Part shown: positions 8,834 to 17,980 of the stretch, piece after piece
Layout of the letters: each line of letters opens with the position of its first letter
How positions within the stretch are numbered: position 1 is the first letter of the stretch
Assembly (NCBI GenBank): GCA_004293645.1
Contig: REAB01000065.1
Coordinates: forward strand, 28,837 to 92,836
Direction: 5' to 3'
Source of the DNA: Cytophagia bacterium
GTDB lineage: Bacteria > Bacteroidota > Bacteroidia > Cytophagales > Spirosomataceae
Length of the DNA: 64,000 nt
Program-made: the position numbers and the translations under genes
Notes under the pieces: model-generated
Told to the model about the DNA's origin: nothing
The model's database searches: none
What the model saw: the letters and a program-made list of their open reading frames with translations, nothing else

Positions 8834-10123
8834 ATGAATATTTTAATTCTTGGGTCGGGAGGGCGCGAACACGCATTTGCGCTAAAAACGATTCAAAGCC
8901 CACATTGTACCAACCTTTACGTAGCTCCTGGCAACGCGGGTACGGCCTCAATAGCCACCAACTTGCCCATTGGTTACAACGATTTTGAAGCCATTACGCA
9001 AGCCATTTTGACCCACCAAATAGACTTGGTACTGGTGGGGCCAGAAGAGCCGCTCGTCAATGGCTTGGTTGATTTATTGCAACAGCACCCGCAACTGCCT
9101 CATATCAAAGTAGTTGGACCTACCCGCGCTGGCGCACAGTTGGAAGGAAGCAAGGATTTTTCGAAGCAATTCATGCAGAAATACCACATTCCAACGGCAG
9201 CTTCGCAGACCTTTACGCGCCAAAATCTGGAAGAAGGCTTGGCTTACATCGAAACCCACGCCCTGCCAATTGTCTTGAAAGCCGACGGACTGGCGGCGGG
9301 TAAGGGCGTAATTATTGCCGAAACCCGCACCGAGGCGCAAGCTACACTACGGGCTATGCTCGAAGACCAAAAATTTGGGGAGGCGGGCAGTAAAGTAGTC
9401 ATTGAGCAGTTTTTGCGTGGCATCGAGCTGTCAGTATTTGTGTTGAGCGACGGCACTCACTATAAAATCTTGCCCGAAGCCAAAGACTACAAACGAATCG
9501 GCGAAAAAGACACGGGTCTCAACACAGGTGGCATGGGGGCAGTTTCGCCCGTGGTTTTTGCCGACCGTAATTTTCTCCATAAAGTAGAAGAAAAAGTAGT
9601 AAAGCCTACTCTGGCAGGTTTGCAGGCCGAAGGAATTGCGTACGTTGGCTTCATTTTTGTAGGACTAATGAATGTAAAAGGCGAACCGTACGTTATTGAG
9701 TACAACGCTCGCATGGGCGACCCCGAAACCGAAGTAGTGCTGCCCCGCATTCAGTCAGATTTTGTAGAATTGATGCTGGCAGCGACTGAGCAAAAGTTAG
9801 ACCAAACCGAGTTGGTCGTCTCTTCTCAAACGGCAGTAGCAACGGTGGTGGTGTCTGGGGGGTATCCAGAAGATTATGAAAAAGGCAAAAAAATAGAGAA
9901 CTTAGAAAAAATAGATGATGTGGCGGTTTTTCACGCGGGTACAGCCCACGACCAAGCTGGGAACGTGCTGACCAGCGGCGGGCGCGTACTCGTAATGACT
10001 GCGTTGGCTAACTCGCTCGAAGGAGCCGTCAGTCGCTCGCAGAAGGCCGCGTCAACAGTAAGTTTTGAAGGAAAATACTACCGAAAAGACATCGGTTTGG
10101 ACTTAATTAGGTACAACGACTGA
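8834..10123 (+). CDS. purD: Phosphoribosylamine-glycine ligase
   Basis: 429 residues, full length. It starts MNILILGSGGREHA, the GARS N-terminal nucleotide-like fold, followed by the ATP-grasp core (LPIVLKADGLAAGKGV, EAKDYKRIGEKDTGLNTGG) and the C-terminal domain. The enzyme joins phosphoribosylamine and glycine with ATP to form GAR, the second step of de novo purine synthesis. purH, another enzyme of the pathway, lies at 45.4 kb and is not linked. Confidence 0.96.
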   Translation: MNILILGSGGREHAFALKTIQSPHCTNLYVAPGNAGTASIATNLPIGYNDFEAITQAILTHQIDLVLVGPEEPLVNGLVDLLQQHPQLPHIKVVGPTRAGAQLEGSKDFSKQFMQKYHIPTAASQTFTRQNLEEGLAYIETHALPIVLKADGLAAGKGVIIAETRTEAQATLRAMLEDQKFGEAGSKVVIEQFLRGIELSVFVLSDGTHYKILPEAKDYKRIGEKDTGLNTGGMGAVSPVVFADRNFLHKVEEKVVKPTLAGLQAEGIAYVGFIFVGLMNVKGEPYVIEYNARMGDPETEVVLPRIQSDFVELMLAATEQKLDQTELVVSSQTAVATVVVSGGYPEDYEKGKKIENLEKIDDVAVFHAGTAHDQAGNVLTSGGRVLVMTALANSLEGAVSRSQKAASTVSFEGKYYRKDIGLDLIRYND

Positions 10124-10128
10124 AAAGA

Positions 10129-10208
10129 AATGTATGATGTGAGATGTATGATATAAGCGCGTATTTAGCACCCACATCATACACCATACATCATAGTATC
10201 ATACATCA
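10129..10208. repeat. Intergenic inverted array of 'atgtatgat' motifs
   Basis: Left side aatgtatgatgtgagatgta (10129-10148) carries two atgtatgat units. The right side (10174-10208) carries several atcatac/catacatc units in reverse orientation, so the block can fold into a long imperfect hairpin just before the next start codon. A half-array of the same words lies at 27226-27250. Confidence 0.7.
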
Positions 10209-10213
10209 AAAAT

Positions 10214-11368
10214 ATGGCTTGTAAATCTTGTTCGACGGGGAGTTGCGGCGCAAAAGCTGCCGATGGCACCACTGCTGGTTGCCAAAACAATGGCGCTTGC
10301 GGCACGGGTGGTTGCAATAAAATGAACGTTTTTGACTGGTTGAGCGACATGGATGTTCCAACGGCGCAGCGGTTTGACGTGGTAGAAATAAAATTTAAGG
10401 GTGGTCGGAAAGAATATTTTCGGAACGTCAATAAAATTGAACTCACCACGGGCGACTACGTAGCCTGCGAAATGGCCACGGGCTACCACATCGGGTCGGT
10501 GTCGTTGCAGGGCGAGTTGGTGCGCTTGCAAATGATGAAAAAAGGCGTAAAAAACGACGAAAGCCTCAAAACAATTTATCGGGTAGCCAACCAACGCGAC
10601 CTCGAAAAGCACGAGCAGAGCGTAGCCCGCGACCTCACCACCATGTATCGTACCCGCCAGATAATCAGTGAGTTGAAACTCAAAATGAAACTCTCGGACG
10701 TGGAGTACCAATCTGACAACACCAAGGCCGTTTTTTATTATTCTGCCGACGACCGCGTGGATTTTCGGGAACTCATTAAACTGTTGGCGGGGGAATTTAA
10801 AATTCGGGTAGAAATGCGGCAAATCAGCCTCCGCCAAGAAGCAGGGCGGCTGGGTGGCTTAGGAGCTTGCGGCCGCGAATTGTGCTGCTCTACGTGGCTT
10901 ACCGACTTTAAAAACATCACCACTTCGGCGGCGCGTTACCAAAACCTGTCGCTCAATGCCAGCAAATTGTCGGGGCAATGTGGCCGCCTCAAATGTTGCC
11001 TCAATTACGAACTCGAAACTTACGTGGACGCGCTCAAAGATATTCCGAACGTGGACGTACCGCTCAAAACCCAAAAAGGCAACGCGCATTTACAAAAAAC
11101 CGATATTTTTAAAAAAATGATGTGGTTTGGCTACGAAAGTGACAGCAGTACTTGGCATCCCGTAACCATCGAAACCGTTAAGCAAATCTTAGAAATTAAC
11201 AAAAAAGGACTAAAACCTGCCGCCCTCGATTTGCTGCAAACCGAAGAAGTAGTGGCCGAACCCATTGGCAAAATCAACAGCGATTTGTCCCAAATGGATA
11301 AGAAATTTAGCAACCGCGACAGCCGCAACAAAAACCGACGCAAAAAACCAAAAGGCGATAATAAATGA
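10214..11368 (+). CDS. PSP1-domain protein, RicT/YaaT-like
   Basis: 384 residues. A Cys-rich N-terminus (residues 3-35: CKSCSTGSC, later GACGTGGC) precedes the PSP1 domain, which has the family's two cysteine motifs CGRELCC (about 219-225) and QCGRLKCCLNYE (about 256-267). In Bacillus the homologue RicT works with RicA/RicF in an iron-sulfur complex affecting RNA maturation. The Bacteroidota members add the Cys-rich head seen here and a basic tail (NRDSRNKNRRKKPKG). The exact function in this phylum is not established. The neighbour Nfu scaffold fits an Fe-S context. Confidence 0.85.
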   Translation: MACKSCSTGSCGAKAADGTTAGCQNNGACGTGGCNKMNVFDWLSDMDVPTAQRFDVVEIKFKGGRKEYFRNVNKIELTTGDYVACEMATGYHIGSVSLQGELVRLQMMKKGVKNDESLKTIYRVANQRDLEKHEQSVARDLTTMYRTRQIISELKLKMKLSDVEYQSDNTKAVFYYSADDRVDFRELIKLLAGEFKIRVEMRQISLRQEAGRLGGLGACGRELCCSTWLTDFKNITTSAARYQNLSLNASKLSGQCGRLKCCLNYELETYVDALKDIPNVDVPLKTQKGNAHLQKTDIFKKMMWFGYESDSSTWHPVTIETVKQILEINKKGLKPAALDLLQTEEVVAEPIGKINSDLSQMDKKFSNRDSRNKNRRKKPKGDNK

Positions 11369-11373
11369 ATTTG

Positions 11374-11512
11374 AAAATGTGAAAATGAGGTAATTTGAAA
11401 ATAGTGGATTAATTTTCAAATTGACAAATTCTCAAATTTTCAAACTAACGAATTGCCAAATTTTCAAACTAACGAATTTTCAAATTGGCACATTTTCAAA
11501 TTTTCAAATTAA
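11374..11512. repeat. AT-rich inverted array of 'ttttcaaa' motifs
   Basis: On the left, gaaaat and tttgaaaat units (11374-11403). On the right, many copies of attttcaaa, with the longer unit attttcaaactaacgaatt repeated (11412-11510). The opposing orientation allows a long stem. No credible gene is seen in it; the open frame entering from 11421 belongs to repeat sequence upstream of the Nfu start. Confidence 0.7.
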
Positions 11513-11513
11513 A

Positions 11514-12104
11514 ATGACACAACCTGTTTTTATTTATACCGAAGCCAGCCCCAACCCAAACTCCATGAAGTTTATGTTGAATTTTGAACTGGCTCCCAGC
11601 GGTTTATCTTTCGATTATCCCAGCTTGCTGGCTACCCAAGAAGAAGGCAAAGCCTCGCCATTGGCTGCCGATTTGTTTCAGTTTCCGTTTGTGCAGCGCG
11701 TCTTTATTGCGGCCAATTTCGTAACCGTTACCAAAGACGATGCCACCGATTGGGGCGAAGTGATTTACGACACCAAGCAGTTTTTGAAAATTTATTTTGA
11801 CGAAAACCACCCCGTTTTTGTCAAAAAAACCGTCGAAAGCCACACCGCTATCTTAGATACCGACACCGACACCGTTCGCAAAATAAAAACCGTACTCGAC
11901 GACTACGTGCGCCCCGCCGTAGAATCAGACGGCGGGGCCATTTCGTTTCATTCTTTTGAAGAACAAACGGGTCTCGTCAAAGTCCTGTTGCAAGGGTCGT
12001 GCAGTGGTTGCCCTTCTTCGACGCTCACCCTCAAAGCGGGCATCGAAAACCTGCTAACCAACTTAGTCCCCGAAGTAAAAGAGGTAGTAGCTGAGGGCGT
12101 GTAG
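11514..12104 (+). CDS. NifU-like Fe-S scaffold (Nfu type)
   Basis: 196 residues from ATG 11514. The frame is open from 11421, but that part lies in the AT-rich repeat and lacks family similarity, and MTQPVFIYTEASPNPNSMKF is the classic Nfu N-terminal start. Nfu_N domain residues 1-90, NifU C-terminal domain about 115-190 with CSGCPSS (Cys163 and Cys166), which binds a transferable [4Fe-4S] cluster at a dimer interface. It hands Fe-S clusters to apo-proteins. A strong terminator follows. Confidence 0.92.
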   Translation: MTQPVFIYTEASPNPNSMKFMLNFELAPSGLSFDYPSLLATQEEGKASPLAADLFQFPFVQRVFIAANFVTVTKDDATDWGEVIYDTKQFLKIYFDENHPVFVKKTVESHTAILDTDTDTVRKIKTVLDDYVRPAVESDGGAISFHSFEEQTGLVKVLLQGSCSGCPSSTLTLKAGIENLLTNLVPEVKEVVAEGV

Positions 12105-12128
12105 CTTCGCACAAAGCATTTTTGAATA

Positions 12129-12177
12129 AAAAACAAACACCACGCCGATTTAATAAATCGGCGTGGTGTTTGTTTTT
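12129..12177. terminator. Strong bidirectional terminator after the Nfu gene
   Basis: Two 24-base arms pair perfectly: 12129-12152 (ending ccacgccgattta) and 12154-12177 (starting taaatcggcgtgg), with A and T tracts on the two sides. Confidence 0.85.
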
Positions 12178-12180
12178 GTG

Positions 12181-12188
12181 TATTTTTG
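12181..12188 (+). promoter_or_regulatory. -7 promoter box for the OmpA-family gene
   Basis: TATTTTTG fits TAnnTTTG and lies 23 bases before the ATG at 12211, immediately after the terminator. Confidence 0.5.
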
Positions 12189-12210
12189 CAGACCTTAACT
12201 AAATTAAAGT

Positions 12211-14424
12211 ATGCGTTACCGTTTTTCCATTTTGCTATTTTATGGACTTTCGTGGCTGTTGCCGTTGTTTGCCCAAGATGAATTTAAACTCGCCATCGAA
12301 GTACGCGACAAACGCACCCAACGCCCCATTCTTGCCATTGTTTCGGTAGTAGCTATTGACAGCAAAAACGAATTGAAAGGCAAAATGGTCAATGAAAAAT
12401 ACGAAATATCAGTAAAAGCAGGGGTGCAGTATCGGGTGTTTGCAGCTTCTCAAGAATACAAAACCTACCGCCAAACGCACGTTTTTGAGAAAAATTCTGC
12501 TCAAAATCCGAAGGTTTTTTTGCTTGACTTAGAGCCACTTGGTGATGGCACAAACACCGCCGTAGCCCGCTCCTCCCTTCAAAAAATAAGGATAATAGAC
12601 CGCAAGCAGCAAAATGTTTTGAGCCAAGCTACGGTGCTCATCAAAGATAATACTGGCCAAACCATTGTACCTACCAAAGCTGCCGACGGCACTTGGCTGG
12701 TCGAGCTAAAAGAATCTGAAACCTATGTGGTAGAAGTTAAAGCTGCCGATTATGAAACGTATAAAAATGAATTGAGAATAGAACCCAATGCACCGATAGA
12801 AATTGCGCTCAATCTATCGGTCAAAAATCGGTTTTTGTTTCAGGCCGTTGATGCCTTAACGGGCAAACCAGTAGCTGCGCGTTTTAAAATAACCGACAAA
12901 GTGCGCGAAACTTATTCTGGAACAACCAACGCCGAGGGGAGTTTTTATGAAATAACCCTGCCCCCGCAAACGCAAACCTACGACCTAATAGCAACTGCAG
13001 CGGGCTACCGCACCCAGCAAAGTACGCTGGTGGTCAATGCAAATCTGATTGCCGACCAAACCCGCCGCGTTTTGAAGTTGAGTAAAGCCGATATTTCGGT
13101 TAAATTTCAAATACGTAACGCCCAAACGGGGCAACCGCTGGTGGCCAACGTGCGCGTAATTGACCAAACCGACAAACGCGCCATTTTGAACGTAAAAAAT
13201 ACCCCCAAAGGCGAAGCTGCCGTTCAAATTAATCCCGAACGCAAGTACGTGTTGGAAGTAGAATCGGCGGGCTTTATGCCTTACCAGCAGCCATTAGAAA
13301 AAGCCATCTTGCAACTCGAAACCGAGAATAGCCTCATTATCAAAATGAACCAAATAGGCGATGCCTTTGCCAGTTTGGCGGCAGTAGATGGCGCAACGGG
13401 CAAACGCATTGCGGCAATTTTCAAGATTTCTTCCAATCAAGACGATGAACCTACGCAGTCTAAGACCACCGAAATTGCGTTGGTTGCCAAGTTTAAAATA
13501 TCGGAGCCAGCCATTTTTACCATCGAAACCACGGCCCAGGGTTACCGTGCGCACAAAGGGCAACTCGATGCCGAAGAGTTTAACGCGGGTAAGGTCTTTA
13601 CGTACGAAGCCGTGCTAACTACCGAACCGAAAATTGAACCAAAAGTAGAACCCAAAAAGGCAGAAAAAGTAGCCGAAACCCCCAAAGTAACTCCTCCCAC
13701 CACCCCACCGCCGCCGCTCCCCGCCGTGGTTGAAAAAAAGTTGCCCGCTTCTTTTGTGTTTAGTCTGAGAGCTACCGACGTGCAGACAAATAAAATTATC
13801 AACGGGGCGCGTTTTAAAATTGTGAACGCGGGCAATCGGCAGCCCGTGGTAGGCAAAGGCAACGCCAGCAATTACCAAGCACAATTGCAAGCCGCTCAGG
13901 GTTATTTGATAGAAGTAGAAGCATTTAATTATGACAAGTTTTTGACAAAAATTGAACTCAGCGATAACCCAAGCCCCGCCGATTTGAGGCGCGAAATAAA
14001 ACTCATCAAAAAAACCGCCAACGCCAAAGCAAAAGCAGCTTTTGTGAACGACCAAGTTTTTGAAAATGCCAAACTCGGCGAAGCCGTAACCATTGAAGAC
14101 AACGTGTATTTTGACCAAAGTAGCTACATTTTACGCCCCGAAGCCCACAGCCAACTTAACCAATTGGTAGTTTTGATGGCCAAAAATACCAAATTGAAAG
14201 TACAAATTGCAGGCTTTACCGACAACGTGGGCGACCCCAGGCTCAACCTCATTTTGTCAGAAAATAGGGCGAAAGTTATTGCCAACTACTTGGTTTACAA
14301 AGGAATAACTGAGTCGCGCATTACGCACTTGGGCTACGGGCAAACCAAGCCCATAACGCCCAACGACACCGAAGACAACAAACGCAAAAACCGCCGTGTA
14401 GAATTTATCATCAAAGACAACTAA
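12211..14424 (+). CDS. OmpA-family protein with repeated carboxypeptidase-regulatory-like domains
   Basis: 737 residues with a Sec signal ending LLPLFAQ (about residue 22). Six or so beta-sandwich repeats of about 90 residues share the pattern 'F-x-A-x-D-A-x-T-G-K-x-I-x-A-x-F-K-I'. A Pro-rich hinge (TPPTTPPPPLPAV) lies near residues 495-508, and a C-terminal OmpA peptidoglycan-binding domain starts near residue 630 (VYFDQSSYILRPEA, later LSENRAKVIANYLVYKG and NRRVEF). It probably spans the periplasm and ties the envelope to peptidoglycan. The next gene follows after 9 bases and is likely co-transcribed. Confidence 0.88.
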   Translation: MRYRFSILLFYGLSWLLPLFAQDEFKLAIEVRDKRTQRPILAIVSVVAIDSKNELKGKMVNEKYEISVKAGVQYRVFAASQEYKTYRQTHVFEKNSAQNPKVFLLDLEPLGDGTNTAVARSSLQKIRIIDRKQQNVLSQATVLIKDNTGQTIVPTKAADGTWLVELKESETYVVEVKAADYETYKNELRIEPNAPIEIALNLSVKNRFLFQAVDALTGKPVAARFKITDKVRETYSGTTNAEGSFYEITLPPQTQTYDLIATAAGYRTQQSTLVVNANLIADQTRRVLKLSKADISVKFQIRNAQTGQPLVANVRVIDQTDKRAILNVKNTPKGEAAVQINPERKYVLEVESAGFMPYQQPLEKAILQLETENSLIIKMNQIGDAFASLAAVDGATGKRIAAIFKISSNQDDEPTQSKTTEIALVAKFKISEPAIFTIETTAQGYRAHKGQLDAEEFNAGKVFTYEAVLTTEPKIEPKVEPKKAEKVAETPKVTPPTTPPPPLPAVVEKKLPASFVFSLRATDVQTNKIINGARFKIVNAGNRQPVVGKGNASNYQAQLQAAQGYLIEVEAFNYDKFLTKIELSDNPSPADLRREIKLIKKTANAKAKAAFVNDQVFENAKLGEAVTIEDNVYFDQSSYILRPEAHSQLNQLVVLMAKNTKLKVQIAGFTDNVGDPRLNLILSENRAKVIANYLVYKGITESRITHLGYGQTKPITPNDTEDNKRKNRRVEFIIKDN

Positions 14425-14433
14425 ACCTGCTCA

Positions 14434-15303
14434 ATGAAAATTGCCAACTTCTACCTGCTTGCCCTCGGCCTGTGTTTGGGGTGTCAATCTAAAAACCAAC
14501 AAACTTCCCAAACGGACACCGCTACCGCCGACAGTAGCGCATCGGCAGTGGCAACAATACCCCCGCCCAACGACTCGTTGTCGCTTTATTTTGCCGATTT
14601 ACAAGCCCAAAACAAACTTGGTGCGCTCACTGCCATTCAAGTAGCCAACGACCCCGTTTTTCACAAGGCTAAGTCGTATCAGGGTGTCTTGATGAAAACC
14701 ATTTTGGAAAAATATACGCTCCTAAAAAACCTCAACCCCCAGCAAAGCCAGATTGTGTTTGAGTGCGAAGACGGCTACAATCCATCTATGTCGTTGGCGT
14801 TGTTTTTGAGCAAAACGGCCTATTTGGCCACCAAAGACAACGATGCGCCCGCAGGGCAAGATTGGGTAAACCCCACCAAAGACGGGCGCGAAATGAAAAT
14901 AGCTCCTTTTTACGTGGTTTATACCGACGTAGCTCCCAGCGCCACCGACTTCAAATGGCCGTACAACTTGGTTAAAATAAGTTTGGTAGAAACCCAAAAA
15001 GAATTTGCGGCGGTCTATCCCAAAGACGACGACACCATGGTCAAAGGTTTTGGGTTGTTTCAGCACAACTGCATGACTTGCCACGCCCTCAACAAAGTGG
15101 GCGGCATCATGGGGCCAGAACTCAACTACCCCAAAAACATCACCGAATATTGGCAAGTATCAGACCTCAAACCGTTCATCAAAAACCCCGCTTCTTACCG
15201 CCACAATTGTAAAATGCCCGCCGTTACCAACCTATCCGACAAAGACTTGGACGAAATAATTAGGTACTTGCAATACATGGCCAAGCACAAAATAAAGGCG
15301 TAG
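14434..15303 (+). CDS. c-type cytochrome lipoprotein
   Basis: 289 residues. Lipoprotein signal MKIANFYLLALGLCLGC with Cys17, a Ser/Thr/Ala/Asp-rich linker, a central domain of about 130 residues (LKNLNPQQSQIVFECEDGY region) that resembles a molybdopterin-enzyme accessory fold, and a C-terminal cytochrome c domain with heme motif CMTCH at 213-217 and a late Met (KMPAV) as probable sixth ligand. It likely carries electrons in the periplasm; the partner is not evident. It is convergent with uxaC, with 22 bases between. Confidence 0.82.
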   Translation: MKIANFYLLALGLCLGCQSKNQQTSQTDTATADSSASAVATIPPPNDSLSLYFADLQAQNKLGALTAIQVANDPVFHKAKSYQGVLMKTILEKYTLLKNLNPQQSQIVFECEDGYNPSMSLALFLSKTAYLATKDNDAPAGQDWVNPTKDGREMKIAPFYVVYTDVAPSATDFKWPYNLVKISLVETQKEFAAVYPKDDDTMVKGFGLFQHNCMTCHALNKVGGIMGPELNYPKNITEYWQVSDLKPFIKNPASYRHNCKMPAVTNLSDKDLDEIIRYLQYMAKHKIKA

Positions 15304-15325
15304 TGGCTTGCCCATTTTTTTAGCA

Positions 15326-16750
15326 TCAAAGTTCAAAATAAGCCTTGGCGTTGTAGTAGCAAATATCTTGCACCATTTTGCCAAGCCAGGGCAAATCGTT
15401 GGGAAGTTCCTGATTTTCAACATCTTGCCCAATTAAATTGCACAAAATTCTTCTAAAATATTCGTGGCGTGGGTACGACAAAAAGCTGCGCGAGTCGGTG
15501 AGCATACCCACAAATTGGCTCAAAAGCCCCATGTTTGAGAGCGCGTTTATTTGGCGTTCCATGCCATCTTTTTGGTCCAAAAACCACCACCCCGACCCAA
15601 ATTGAATCTTACCCGCTACGGTGCCGTCTTGAAAATTGCCAATCATAGCCGCCATCATTTCGTTGTCGGCGGGGTTGAGGTTGTACAAAATGGTTTTGGC
15701 GAGTTGGTTGGTCGAATCAAGTTTGTTGAGGTATTTGGAAAGGCTACGCGCCTGCGAAAAATCGCCGATGGAATCGAAGCCTGTGTCGGGGCCGAGCGCG
15801 GCCAGAAGCCGTTGGTTGTTGTTGCGCAAAGCCCCCAAATGAAACTGCTGCACCAAACCGTTCGCGTGGTTTTGTTGGCCAAACCACAGCAACATCGCCG
15901 ACTTAAATTTCAGGATTTCGAGCGGCGTAATAGCCTGTAAATCAAGCACTTTTTTAAAAATTATCTTTGCCTCGGTTTCGGTGCAATCTTCGGCGTAGAT
16001 TTGCTCCAAGCCGTGGTCGGAGGCTTTGCAGCCTAAGGACACAAAATGCGCGTATCGGCTGGCAAGTGCCGCCAAAAAATCGTCGAAATGGGCAATTTGT
16101 ACGCCGCTTGCCGCAGTTAATTTTTGTACATAAGCCAAAAAATCTGGTGTGTTTTCAACCGCCATCGCTTTATCAGGCCGAAAAGTAGGCAGCATCAACC
16201 CACCAAACGAAGGTTTATTGCCAAGCTGTTGGTGGTATTGCAGCGAGTCGGTGGGGTCGTCGGTAGTACCTACGAGCTCTACTTTCATTTTGCGCAACAA
16301 GTTTTGGGTACTAAAATCGGGGCGTTTTAGCTTGGTCGAACACTCCTCATAAATCTCGGCGGCGGTGTCTTTGTTGAGCAAAATATCCACGTCAAAATAC
16401 CGCAAAAGCTCCAAATGCGTCCAGTGGTAGATCGGATTGCGCATGGTATATGGCACGGTTTCGGCGTACTTTTGAAACTTCTCTTGGTCGGAGGCATCGC
16501 CCGTGCAGTAGCGTTCGTCTATGCCGTTGGTGCGCATGGCCCGCCACTTGTAATGGTCGCCGTAAAGCCACACCTGCGTCAGGTTTTCAAATACGGTATC
16601 GTCGGCTATTTGTCTCGGAATGAGGTGATTATGGTAGTCAATAATCGGCATTTGTTGGGCAAAATCGTAGTAAAGCCGCTTGGCCGTTTCCGATTTTAGC
16701 AAGAACTCTTCGGTGATGAATGTTTTCAAATCTTGATGTAAATAATTCAT
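15326..16750 (-). CDS. uxaC: Glucuronate isomerase
   Basis: 474 residues from the ATG at 16750, chosen over an upstream in-frame start at 16759 because the latter would overlap uxuA and the family begins MxYLHQDLKTFITEEFLL. The amidohydrolase-like metal site is visible in DYHNHL (His40, His42). The enzyme converts D-glucuronate to D-fructuronate (and galacturonate to tagaturonate). It is directly downstream of uxuA, two bases apart, so both belong to one uronate catabolic operon. Confidence 0.95.
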   Translation of the reverse strand: MNYLHQDLKTFITEEFLLKSETAKRLYYDFAQQMPIIDYHNHLIPRQIADDTVFENLTQVWLYGDHYKWRAMRTNGIDERYCTGDASDQEKFQKYAETVPYTMRNPIYHWTHLELLRYFDVDILLNKDTAAEIYEECSTKLKRPDFSTQNLLRKMKVELVGTTDDPTDSLQYHQQLGNKPSFGGLMLPTFRPDKAMAVENTPDFLAYVQKLTAASGVQIAHFDDFLAALASRYAHFVSLGCKASDHGLEQIYAEDCTETEAKIIFKKVLDLQAITPLEILKFKSAMLLWFGQQNHANGLVQQFHLGALRNNNQRLLAALGPDTGFDSIGDFSQARSLSKYLNKLDSTNQLAKTILYNLNPADNEMMAAMIGNFQDGTVAGKIQFGSGWWFLDQKDGMERQINALSNMGLLSQFVGMLTDSRSFLSYPRHEYFRRILCNLIGQDVENQELPNDLPWLGKMVQDICYYNAKAYFEL

Positions 16751-16752
16751 AA

Positions 16753-17976
16753 TCAGCAATTATCTGTTGCATCGGTGTTATCAGTGTGCAGGAAAGACCT
16801 TGAAATTCCCATTTCCAAACCGCGCAACTCGGCCAAACCGCGCAATCGGCCAATGGCCGTGTAACCTGGATTGGTTTTTTTGTTGGGGTTCAAATCGTCC
16901 AACATTCGGTGGCCGTGGTCGGGCCGAAATGGCAGGCGGTAGTCGGGTCTATTTTCGGTTATTCTTCTTTTTTGTTCCATCAGCAAAGCCCGCATCACGC
17001 CGTACATATCCACGTCGCCCGCCAAGTGGTCGGCTTCGTAAAAATTGCCCTCGGTGTCGCGTTGGGTGGCGCGGAGATGCACAAAATTGATGCGATTGCC
17101 CATGCGCTGCACCATGCCCGTCAGGTCGTTGTCGGGCCGCACGCCGTAGCTACCCGTGCAAAAGCACAGGCCATTGTGCTTGCTTTCGTAGGCGGCCAAA
17201 AGCTGCCGGGCATCGGTTTCGGTGCTAACTACGCGCGGCAATCCCAAGATTGGAAACGGCGGGTCGTCGGGGTGAATGGCCAACAAAACACCCGCCGACT
17301 CGGCCACGGGCGTTATTTCTCTGAGAAAACTGTACAGATTTTTGCGCAGGGCGGCATCGTCTATTTGGTGGTAGGTTTGGAGTACTTCGGCAAACTGCTC
17401 AATGCCAAAACTCGCCTCACTGCCAGGCAAACCTGCAATTATATTCCTGACAAGTCTTTCAATATCAGCATTTTGTGCTTTTTCAAGCCAATTTTTAGCT
17501 TTCTGCAACTGCGCCGCCGAATAGCCCTGCTGGGCATTGGCACGTTTTAAAATATAAACTTCAAAAGCGCAAAACTCGGTCATGTCAAAGCGCAAGGCCG
17601 TCGAGCCGTCGGGCAGCGGGTAGTCTAAATCGGTGCGGGTCCAGTCGAGTACGGGCATAAAATTATAACAAACCGTGTCAATGCCGCAAGCCGCCAAATT
17701 GACCAAACACTCCTTGTAATTTTCGATGTATTGTTTGTAATTGCCCGCTGCTTTTTTGATGTCTTCGTGCACGGGTACGCTCTCCACCACCGACCACACC
17801 AAGCCCGCGTTTTCGATTTGTGTTTTGCGCTTCTTGATTTCTTCTTGGGTCCAAACAGCCCCGTTCGGTATGTGGTGCAACGCCGAGACCACGCCCGTTG
17901 CGCCCGCTTGCCGCACGTCGGCCAAGCTCACGGGGTCGTTTGGCCCATACCAGCGCCAAGTTTGTTCTAATGCCAT
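16753..17976 (-). CDS. uxuA: Mannonate dehydratase
   Basis: 407 residues, starting [18 protein letters not shown]. Family motifs include [23 protein letters not shown] and [11 protein letters not shown], which supply the Cys, His and Asp ligands of the divalent metal. The enzyme dehydrates D-mannonate to 2-keto-3-deoxygluconate, downstream of UxaC and a fructuronate reductase (not in the window). It is four bases downstream of the GH3-like gene on the same strand. Confidence 0.95.
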   Translation of the reverse strand: MALEQTWRWYGPNDPVSLADVRQAGATGVVSALHHIPNGAVWTQEEIKKRKTQIENAGLVWSVVESVPVHEDIKKAAGNYKQYIENYKECLVNLAACGIDTVCYNFMPVLDWTRTDLDYPLPDGSTALRFDMTEFCAFEVYILKRANAQQGYSAAQLQKAKNWLEKAQNADIERLVRNIIAGLPGSEASFGIEQFAEVLQTYHQIDDAALRKNLYSFLREITPVAESAGVLLAIHPDDPPFPILGLPRVVSTETDARQLLAAYESKHNGLCFCTGSYGVRPDNDLTGMVQRMGNRINFVHLRATQRDTEGNFYEADHLAGDVDMYGVMRALLMEQKRRITENRPDYRLPFRPDHGHRMLDDLNPNKKTNPGYTAIGRLRGLAELRGLEMGISRSFLHTDNTDATDNC

Positions 17977-17980
17977 ATTT